From NCBI GenBank assembly GCA_027574665.1, contig CM050650.1, positions 104,071,086 through 104,135,085 on the forward strand: a stretch of DNA of 64,000 nucleotides. Reading direction: 5' to 3'. Origin of the DNA: Rhynochetos jubatus. Its lineage: Eukaryota > Chordata > Aves > Eurypygiformes > Rhynochetidae. A model generated the notes under the pieces. It was not told the origin of the DNA. It saw only the letters and a program-made list of their open reading frames with translations, and searched no databases. How positions within the stretch are numbered: position 1 is the first letter of the stretch; each line of letters starts with the position of its first letter. This document shows, one piece after another, positions 57,401-64,000 of the stretch. Made by a program: the position numbers and the translations under genes.

Positions 57401-60400
57401 TATACCTTGTTCATCTGGAGGTTTTTTAGTTGTTGTTGCCACAGAAGGATAGTTTCTAATCGACAAATCCAAATATTTATGTTCCCTACCAAGACAGATT
57501 TTCCTACTCCCCTAATCAGTATACAGAGAGTAGAGCTCAGATCCTGCAGAAGATCTTTGATTAATCGTGGGTTATATTGGTCTTCCATGACTGGAAAACA
57601 AAACAAACCAAATACAGTTTTGCTTAACTGAGTTAACCAAGCTAATACAGTTAGTTCAAGCTTATCAACACTTTTCTAGATGAATTAATTACACACCAAC
57701 TGCTTGTGTGCAATTAGCTGGCCTAATTCCCACCATGACATTCATTAAGGCTGCTCCATAAGTGCAGGATCAATAATTAACAATTTCACAGGCAAATTTG
57801 ATGTAACGTTTCATGCTATGCATTTAATAAACTCAATACTGAACAACTAGTTATAAACCCAATTTCTCCTCTTCAAAGCTGCTAGCATCACATCTCCATT
57901 TAGTGTGGTTACCAGATTTTTTCCCCAATATTATTTTAAATAAACAATAAAGAAAAGCAGTTACATACTTCAAATCTCACTACATTATGCAAACTGAGAA
58001 ACAAACATGTTATTAATCTAAAAGCTTTCACATTTCATGAAGAGTATAATTTAATAGTAACCAATAGTTTCTCAATAGTCTAATTGTCATTTAACTTCAT
58101 CAATCTGTTTCAACAGACATGATTCAATTACCAAAACACTTTGTGAAGCTGTGAGATGGAAAGTATGAAACCTTTCACTAATTAAATATGCTATTGCTTT
58201 GTCTTACAATGTAAAAACAGTAATAAAGCTAACAAAAAAAACCCCTTAACTGATAGCTTAGTCACAGCGATTAAGTCTGAACAAGCAGATTACAGAACCT
58301 TAGGTCTTACCCTTCCGCACAATTTTGTCCAAAATGTTAAAGTAGTTCTTCTGTGCTGCACCACTCAGTGAAGTTAACTGGGATTTTGCAATTAACTGCA
58401 AAAGCTAGGATAAAGAATTAAAACTCAGGAGGATGACAGAAATAAAGGATGGTTTCAGATACACATTTTCAGTGCATACATTCATCTGTAACAGCCTAGA
58501 GCACTGCAACCGTATTTCATGAACACATAACTACAGAGTTCAGAAAGCAAAGCAAGTGAAATGCAAAAAGCTTTAGGCACTGCCAGTGGCATCCCATGAA
58601 CAACTAAGAGCTGCACGTTTTCAAAATACTATACAAATACTAGTGTTTATGTCTGCAACAGAGCACATGACTTATGGTCTTTATAAGCAGCAATGAAACA
58701 ATGGAGGGAGTCCATTTAGGAGGCTCACAAATAGAGACGTGGTCTGTGGTGTGGCTGGGTCCTGTACCCCAACAGATTTGGTGGCCAGGAACAGCACACT
58801 GAATTAACACCAACTACCAGGCTGCCAGTTTGAGTGAAAGCACCACTGGTCAAACCCAGGTGTGAGGGACTCAGGGCATTACTTTCTGCTCATGGCAGGG
58901 AAATGCCATGTTTCACCTAAACTGGGGAAAAAAAGTCCATATTACTTCCATATTCAGGTCCCATTAATCTAATAATGGGCAGTATATACTGTATTAGTAA
59001 CTCTTCCTTAACAGATCTGACTGCCCACACGTTTCTCTCTGGAAGAACCCCTATGAGCAGAACAGTGGGAACAGCCAAGGGGAAAGAAGGAGAACGGCTT
59101 GAGTTCTCGCTGCACACTAATGCCAGTCTTTAGCTACTAGCAGCAGCCCTTGCTCTGTTCTTACACCTTTGCTTGTACGTTTTAGATTCAGTTGTGTAGC
59201 TGATAAGGACCATTGCCTTTTCAACAAAGAAATGGTCTCTTACTATGAAATACAAGAGACTTTGATGCTACGACAGCACTGCAGTGTTTACAAGGGTGGC
59301 ACTGAGCTTTATAATTGCGATCCGTAACGCTGCGTTCAGAACGAGGGCTCTCAACGCGTCAGAAAGGGAAAGCAGGAGCGGAAACCAGCATCCCCTGCGG
59401 AGCGCTCTGAACACCAACCTGCAGGGCCATGCGTCGTTGGACAGCATCAACGATCGGCACGGAGGGTGAACAACGACTAAGCCTGCCAAAAATGATTCTG
59501 TATCTTCATTTCTAAAACACTGATTTGACGCTACACTCAACATTAATTTTCCTTTGGATGAAGAGAGAATACACCTGTTCTCTTCCTGATTTCATAATGT
59601 TCCTTCTGGCATCTCTGCATGATCCTTGACAAAACATTATGTGCTATGAAAGGGGGAAATTATTCTCCTGATGTATTTAAATGCAAGCAATCTATTTACA
59701 CAGTTTTTGAGACTAGATACCAGGATCTCTTTCTTGGCAGTTTCAACACCTTTTAGTTTGATTAACAATTTGGGCCACACTTAGAGGTCTCTTGCAGTTT
59801 TCCAATTGAAGCAAGTATGTACATTTCTCTTAATTAAAAAAAATAAAATCAGTTGTGTCACTCAGGCTAAAGATCAAATCAAAGAAACAAATTAGACCTG
59901 GCTGATTTTAATGAAGATTCCAATTTCAGTGAAGGTTAATATGCAAGGATTAAGACAATTTTAGCAGGTGCATTAGTACAAGGATCTGACACGTGAGTTC
60001 AGCCTTACCGATACGTGCATTGCCATCGCTTATGTTGTCTGCTACAGCCAGTAACTTTAAATGGATCAACCGCTTATTCAAATGAAACATTTCAAAAAAA
60101 GACCATCCGTATCAAACTCAATGTATCAGACAATTAACAGCTAAGTTACCTCCTTTCGCCACTGCCCACACTGAAAGAGTCTTGGACAGACATGTGTATT
60201 AACTTTTAATAATAACTAGGAGGTTTTTAGCTAGTTGGAGAGTCAAAATGGATTATCTTGGTGGTCTGGGATCAAAGAATAGCTATCCAGTCAGGCTTGG
60301 TTTTAAAAAAAACCCTTAGAATTATAGAATGGTTTGGGTAGGAAGGGACCTTAAAGATCATCTAGTTCCAACCCCCTGCCGTGGGCAGGGACACCCTCCA

Positions 60401-62964
60401 CTAGACCAGGTTGCTCAAAGCCTCATCCAGCCTGGCCCTGAACACTTCCAGGGATTCTAGATTTACATCTTGCTATCTTAAATCCACATAAACAACACAC
60501 ATAAAAGTAATCATCTGTGTCCATGCATAACTAGGAATAACTCTTAGAGAAGAAGAAATGGGAACTACTGCACTGCTTGAATGAGATGTACACAAAACAT
60601 CTCCACCATTAGAAACTTCAGGGAAGTAAATGAGAACTTGCATAAAGCAGGTGAGTATGGGATGACGTGCTTCTTACATTGAGTCTCAGTTGTGGACTGG
60701 CTTAAAACCTAGTAAAGCAGGTTAAACATCCTTTAAAAAAATCTGTTGCAATTTCAGATATTACTGACATCCACACAGAGATTTTAATTTATTAGATACA
60801 CCACCATAAGTGTTTCTCAAGTCAACAAGTTCTACAGCTACAGAATGAGCAGCAGCTCTCATTCGCGTTGATCATGTTTATTAGCAGCTCAGTAACTTTT
60901 CAGGTCTTAGATGTACAGTTTATGTAGCTGTTGATAAAAGTCAGTTTGCCTCCCTCACCTCAGAAGAACTGATGTAAAGATATAATTAAAATTTTGTGCT
61001 TGTAAAACAATTCTAAAATTCTTTAAATTAAAAAAAAAAATCTAAAATGTTAGACATCTGCTTGCTATTCCAAATCCACCCTAATTTCTCTGGGCCTACC
61101 ATTATTATAGTAATGGATTGGATCACAAAGGCAAATTTCTGAATTTTAAAGTATTGCTCCTTTCTCAACAATCTTAAGCCTGGCTATTTTATATATATTT
61201 GCATTATATGTATATAATAAATATATATTAAAAATATTTTTATATATAATATTAAATGGCTGTTTTTATAACAAATATGTTATAAAAACAGCCATTTAAT
61301 ATTTTTTGGCTAACAAAAGGGAAGCTAGTCAATACTCTTATTTTAGACTTTGCACTTTGTTACCATCAACTGTTTTGAGCAACCCAGTTTAGGCACTGCA
61401 GTATCTAAAAACCATGTAAAATTCTAGTTCTAGGTTCATTCTACCTGTTTACCATCCAAGTGAGGTGCTCAAGGTTGACCCCGTTTATAACACTATTATC
61501 TCGTTAAAGGTACTTTTTTTTCTTCCTACTGTTCAAGACTGGAAATTCTGGGGAAATACCAAGGTTCTTGTTTCTGCTCCCAAAACAGCACTGAAAAGCA
61601 AAGTTCTAAATCACAATGCACACACATAGTACATAATCTGAAGGGAATAAAACAGGCAACTACCCTACGCTAGCCTGGAAGCAAACCCTTTGTACTTTGT
61701 TTCCTTTGGTCCCACATCTCTTGTTTTTCTGGAAGTGTAATACACGGTCTCAGCTTCATGAGGATGGGTACAATGTGTTTTCTCTCCAAATACTTCTAGT
61801 GGTAAGGGTGTTCTCCTGCTATGTTTATTTAATTTTGATTTGTGTCTTTTTAAGCTCTGGATACATTCCAACCACTACATTATTTGTGAACATTCGCACC
61901 ACTAAACTGTAATCCTGATACGCCCCACATTTTGAGCTTCTCTTGGAGTTGGGACAAACACTTTACTATGCTAAATTAGATGACAATTTAAAAAAAAAAA
62001 AAAAATCTTAGGGCTAGAAGATAAGTGTCTCCCAGAACAGGTATTTCCAAGTGGACAGCTGGTTAGGCGCTGAGGAAAGTAAGGCCTTACATTATGTGTA
62101 TTTACTCCCTAAAGTACAAGCTACATAGTTGTGGAAAACAGACAGCACAGTTGTCCAGAACTTAGAGGCACCATGCACTTAATTCTCAACTTAAGACAAG
62201 ACCTGAGTCCGAAAAGCTAACATAGCTAGAAAGGGACTTTCCAAGGAATCATGAGATGATTATATCATATTTTTTTCTACAAACTTCATGTTACTACATT
62301 ATGTGTAAAAGACAACTTGCAAAACCCATAGTCTTCCTTTCTTTTTTGTCTTCCAGAAATAAAAACTGGACTTTTGTGTTTTAAGGGATGCTAACAAAGG
62401 TAAAAGCATACGTCTCTTGTCCTAGGTTAAAAAAAAAAATTCAATGAATCACAGGACTTAAGAAGCTGCAGAAGAAACCAAAACTGCTGAATATTTACAC
62501 AGCAAAATATGCTTCTGGAAATTGCTGTTTTAAGTATATTTAAGATATACTATACTCTGCTAGTTGTGGTTGTATAGGAATTATTTTGACAGACTGACAA
62601 AAAACAACTGACAATACCACCAGTAAATACATGGCATACTGGCCATCACCGTCCTCCTGAAGCTACAGGCTTTCATAAAGCAATATAACAAATTTTCACC
62701 AAAGAAAAATTACTCAGTTTAAAGTTGTTTCATGTGATATAAACTACATACAAACAGGATATTTGTACAGTCATGAATCGTCAGCTGTTCAGTGCAAAAT
62801 TACTTCTCTCGCACACAGAGGCATACCAGAAAATGTATTTTTGAAATAGGCATATAAAATAAAGAGCTTACTTTGACCACATAATTGAACCTTCTGATGT
62901 CCTGAATTGCACTTGAAAAGTCTAAGCGGTTAAAAGCTTCTCCCAAAGTGCAATAGCCGTGTCT
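45314..62964 (-). CDS. FBXO25: FBXO25, F-box only protein 25 (C-terminal six coding exons; 5' part outside window)
   Basis: The six exons in order on the - strand are 62964-62872, 58404-58311, 57590-57406, 54461-54279, 52179-52036 and 45403-45314. Joined in phase they give about 262 residues, from [20 protein letters not shown] to the terminal QHFIDLFKF. This matches human FBXO25 (about 367 residues) from roughly residue 106 to the end with very high identity. FBXO25 is the substrate receptor of an SCF (SKP1-CUL1-F-box) ubiquitin ligase, mainly nuclear, and the paralogue of FBXO32 (atrogin-1). Reported mammalian substrates include cardiac transcription factors. The F-box lies in the exon at 54279-54461. 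All introns are GT-AG. The upstream exons, including the MPFLGQDW start, were searched for up to base 64000 and are not present. Confidence 0.97.
46171..46694 (+). mobile_element. ERVL-like LTR fossil
   Basis: It starts TGTGCTGGTTTTGGCTGGGA and follows the common bird ERVL-type LTR, with GGAAACAGTGTTGATAACAC, CCACCCCACCAGCAGGTGGG, AAGCTGGGAGGGGACACAGC, CATATGACATCATGCTCAGC, and a TATA-like ATATAAAG at 46445-46452. The 3' terminus is degraded; a weak remnant may run to about 46803. No internal retroviral region and no second LTR are seen, so it is a solo or truncated LTR. It is antisense to FBXO25. Confidence 0.85.
48215..48694 (+). other. Unexplained 160-codon open frame in the FBXO25 last intron
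   Basis: This is the longest stop-free stretch outside GC-rich or LTR sequence. It opens at a GTG, not an ATG. It is lysine/serine-rich early and hydrophobic late ([20 protein letters not shown]). A strong donor-like GTAAGT lies inside at 48560-48565, and an acceptor-like CTCTAACATTCCAG ends at about 48155. I recognise no family. It could be an antisense non-coding exon or chance. Confidence 0.15.
50125..50262 (-). mobile_element. CR1 LINE, degraded 3' tail
   Basis: Complement of a CR1 end of the subfamily with AGGAGATCTCTAGTCCAGCC, TCCTCAAAGCAGAGTAAGCT and GACCAGGTTGCTCTGAGC. It is clearly more diverged than the copy at 39737 and fades out after about 50262. It lies in the FBXO25 last intron, in sense. 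Confidence 0.8.
52036..52179 (-). CDS. FBXO25: FBXO25 coding exon [16 protein letters not shown]…
   Basis: Exactly 48 codons between acceptor TTTATGTCCAG and donor [56 protein letters not shown]. It corresponds to the conserved segment after the F-box, with human ILSEKGHIEWKLMYFTLQKY. The HFCRHC motif is shared with FBXO32. Both ends are phase 0. Confidence 0.97.
52180..54278 (-). other. FBXO25: FBXO25 intron
   Basis: About 2.1 kb of AT-rich sequence without a recognised repeat. It includes a 93-codon open frame on the - strand (53482-53763) that I could not identify, and a T14 run on + near 54050. Confidence 0.8.
53482..53763 (-). other. Unidentified 93-codon open frame in an FBXO25 intron
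   Basis: It reads [20 protein letters not shown] then [20 protein letters not shown] and continues without low complexity to NQIRILVR and a stop. The composition is protein-like: alternating charged and hydrophobic residues, and a short amphipathic helix-like part [11 protein letters not shown]. It is in the same direction as FBXO25. I recognise no family. It may be a decayed retrocopy or element fragment, an unannotated terminal exon, or chance. Confidence 0.2.
54279..54461 (-). CDS. FBXO25: FBXO25 coding exon carrying the F-box
   Basis: 61 codons between acceptor TTATTTCCAG and donor [69 protein letters not shown]. This is the F-box, the SKP1-binding motif, with its [13 protein letters not shown] helix and the LWKKLCQ end. 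Human differs by only a few conservative residues (IVTLGQ, LWKRLCQ). Phase 0 at both ends. Confidence 0.98.
56205..57224 (+). mobile_element. Solo LTR fossil, 1020 bp, avian endogenous retrovirus (ERVL-like)
   Basis: It begins TGTATTGGGTTTGCATGACA and ends GGGCCAACCCACCACA, the TG…CA termini of a known type of long bird LTR. It is flanked on both sides by the 5-base target duplication AAACA (56200-56204 and 57225-57229), so the ends are intact. A 5-base duplication fits the ERVL class. It has no internal region, so it is a solo LTR left by recombination between two LTRs. A degenerate 45-bp tandem repeat sits inside at about 56658-56840. Antisense to FBXO25. Confidence 0.88.
56658..56840 (+). 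repeat. 45-bp tandem repeat within the solo LTR
   Basis: Units beginning CCATGG at 56706, 56751 and 56796 are exactly 45 bases apart. Each carries a GGGACCC-like block, GGAG and a GAACTG-like block. A more diverged unit precedes them near 56658. Because 45 is a multiple of three, long spurious frames appear here on both strands. Confidence 0.8.
57406..57590 (-). CDS. FBXO25: FBXO25 coding exon [17 protein letters not shown]…
   Basis: 185 bases between acceptor TGTTTTCCAG and donor GTATATTA. The first two bases complete the split valine codon begun in the previous exon. It encodes (V)[61 protein letters not shown]. Human has [20 protein letters not shown] and an otherwise nearly identical block. 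This helical segment lies just before the F-box. Confidence 0.97.
57591..58310 (-). other. FBXO25: FBXO25 intron
   Basis: 720 bases of unique AT-rich sequence; nothing else seen. Confidence 0.85.
58311..58404 (-). CDS. FBXO25: FBXO25 coding exon [18 protein letters not shown]…
   Basis: 94 bases between acceptor TCTTTATCCTAG and donor GTAAGACC. It encodes [20 protein letters not shown] and [11 protein letters not shown] and leaves one base (G) of a valine codon for the next exon. The encoded residues match the remembered human sequence throughout. Confidence 0.97.
60317..60456 (-). mobile_element. CR1 LINE, 3' tail fragment
   Basis: Complement of the CR1 3' end: AGAATTATAGAATGGTTTGG, GAAGGGACCTTAAAGATCAT, CACCCTCCACTAGACCAGGT, CTCATCCAGCCTGGCCCTGA. 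It is closely related to the copy at 39737 and breaks off after about 140 bp. Sense to FBXO25. Confidence 0.93.
61248..61303. repeat. Perfect 25-bp inverted repeat with 6-base loop
   Basis: Arms 61248-61272 and 61279-61303 are exact reverse complements, separated by AAATAT. Each arm holds the non-simple core ATGGCTGTTTTTATAAC, so this is not just a chance of TA richness. It adjoins a TA-rich tract on the left. DNA or RNA could form a long hairpin. Confidence 0.95.
62872..62964 (-). CDS. FBXO25: FBXO25 coding exon [16 protein letters not shown]…
   Basis: 31 codons between acceptor TTATTCTCAG and donor [28 protein letters not shown] and [11 protein letters not shown]. Human has [20 protein letters not shown] and IRRFTYVVK. 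This is the first FBXO25 exon in the window; the preceding residues (…VHKGSTKE in human) must be coded beyond 64000. Confidence 0.97.
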
Positions 62965-64000
62965 CTGAGAATAAGAATAAACACACTTTAAATGGAAAGA
63001 AACGACGACAAAATTGAGGAAAGCATTCAGAAAAGCCCTCTGCCATGCAACTGATGCCTACGTATAACATTGTATTTCCAGGGATCATGGATCTGGACTG
63101 AAGATTTATTTAAGTTCTTGTAGAATAAATGAAACTAGATATGCTATTTGGAACTCACAGCTACACAGACAAAATTATTCAACAGCAAGGCCCTTAAATT
63201 TAGTATAAATTAATCATGTGAGCTGTAACCACCAGTATCTGAGTGTCCTGGGAACCTACTCCCCTACTCCATGACTGCAAGGCCACAGTACTCTCTTATT
63301 GCTATCATGCTCCTCATTTGTCTCACCACAACGTAGAGATTGTTAGTAGAGCCGTCTGAGCTTACAGCTATAAGCATTAACTGACTGAGTTCATGTTTAC
63401 ATCTGAGGGTAAGACCACAGCAACTTGGCTCCTGGGACTGAAAGAACAAATGGTGTCAACATCTAGAATTTATTTTCTGGGTGCTAGAAATTCAAGCACA
63501 ATTTTTCTTAGGTAGCAAGAGAAATCGCATTTTCTTTTGGTGTTTCTGCACCGGTCTCTTAAGATCAAAATGGAAGTTTTAGAGGCTGTTGTGGAATTGT
63601 TTAAGGTTGTAGTGGCAGCCTGAGACAATATGGAATCACATAAACTGAGTAAATTTAGAGCCACAGAGCCACACAGGAGTCTTGGAGCAAATACTATGAG
63701 GCTAAAAAAAAAAATTATAACTGGTGGCAGAGATACTAGCAGTATCTAGTGATCTGAGCAGTGTGCTAGTGTGGCTTACCAGCCCAGGGAAGGGAAGAGA
63801 TAAATAATTATTTGGCATTCCTTCCTAGACAGATTTTCTCAGCAAATTATGTGAAAAGATGGCAGTACAACTTAGCATTCCTTTTTGCAACCCAATGAAA
63901 AATTACCCTGGATGTACTAGTGGGACAGGAGACAGTTAACTACTCACTGCAGACTGGTGGTAATTACTGTCCATAGGTTAATGACTAAATTCAGGATCGC
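62965..64000 (-). other. FBXO25: FBXO25 intron, continuing past the window edge
   Basis: About 1 kb without a recognisable exon or repeat. I looked for the next upstream FBXO25 exon on the - strand and did not find it. Confidence 0.8.

Larger units (their letters stand above)
54462..57405 (-). other. FBXO25: FBXO25 intron holding a solo LTR
   Basis: About 2.9 kb, a third of it the solo LTR at 56205-57224. A GC-richer patch lies near 55180-55360, without a recognised element. Confidence 0.85.
58405..62871 (-). other. FBXO25: FBXO25 intron
   Basis: About 4.5 kb. It contains a CR1 tail at 60317-60456, an AT-rich tract at about 61190-61250 and a perfect 25-bp inverted repeat at 61248-61303. The open frames here are short and unconvincing. 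Confidence 0.85.

Noticed and set aside
1-64000. CRISPR array, bacterial operon, tRNA or rRNA gene
   Set aside because: I saw no regularly spaced direct repeats, no tRNA box A/B pair and no rRNA-like sequence. The window is vertebrate genomic DNA.

Overview
The window is vertebrate nuclear DNA and almost certainly from a bird. Two spliced host genes are recognisable. The dispersed repeats are CR1 LINE tails in the typical avian arrangement plus ERVL-type long terminal repeats of a kind common in birds. There is no bacterial-style gene packing, no CRISPR array and no rRNA or tRNA gene that I could recognise. Identifications come from remembered protein families; no database search was run.

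Layout. Bases 1-6500 are non-coding flank with no recognised gene. A strong CpG island (about 6640-7960) holds the promoter and first coding exon of TDRP (testis development related protein) on the + strand. Its coding exons lie at 7571-7696, an optional in-frame cassette at 20163-20222, 30335-30438 and 32082-32427. They encode 191 residues, or 211 with the cassette. A probable long 3' UTR runs to about 35.3 kb. Bases 35.3-44.2 kb are intergenic, with CR1 fragments and a locally CpG-enriched stretch. The C-terminal part of FBXO25 (F-box only protein 25) lies on the - strand, with six coding exons between 62964 and 45314 giving about 262 residues. Its first roughly 105 residues (by the human protein) lie beyond the right edge.

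The genes are convergent, tail to tail, with about 12.9 kb between their stop codons. The same order and orientation hold for human FBXO25 and TDRP at 8p23.3, so this is conserved synteny. Nothing suggests the two work together. FBXO25 is a substrate receptor of an SCF ubiquitin ligase; TDRP is a small nuclear/cytoplasmic protein tied to spermatogenesis.

Mobile DNA. There are nine CR1 fragments, mostly 5'-truncated 3' ends on the - strand, two of them internally deleted. There are also three LTR fossils: a 1020-bp solo LTR with a 5-bp target duplication inside FBXO25, an ERVL-like LTR in the last FBXO25 intron, and an LTR fragment in the last TDRP intron. All three LTRs lie antisense to the gene that holds them.

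Points worth a second look: the TDRP promoter has an RFX X-box-like site next to a 19-C tract and a strong-context short uORF; the TDRP cassette exon; a perfect 25-bp inverted repeat with a 6-base loop in an FBXO25 intron; and a few unexplained open frames. I found no convincing new biological system.
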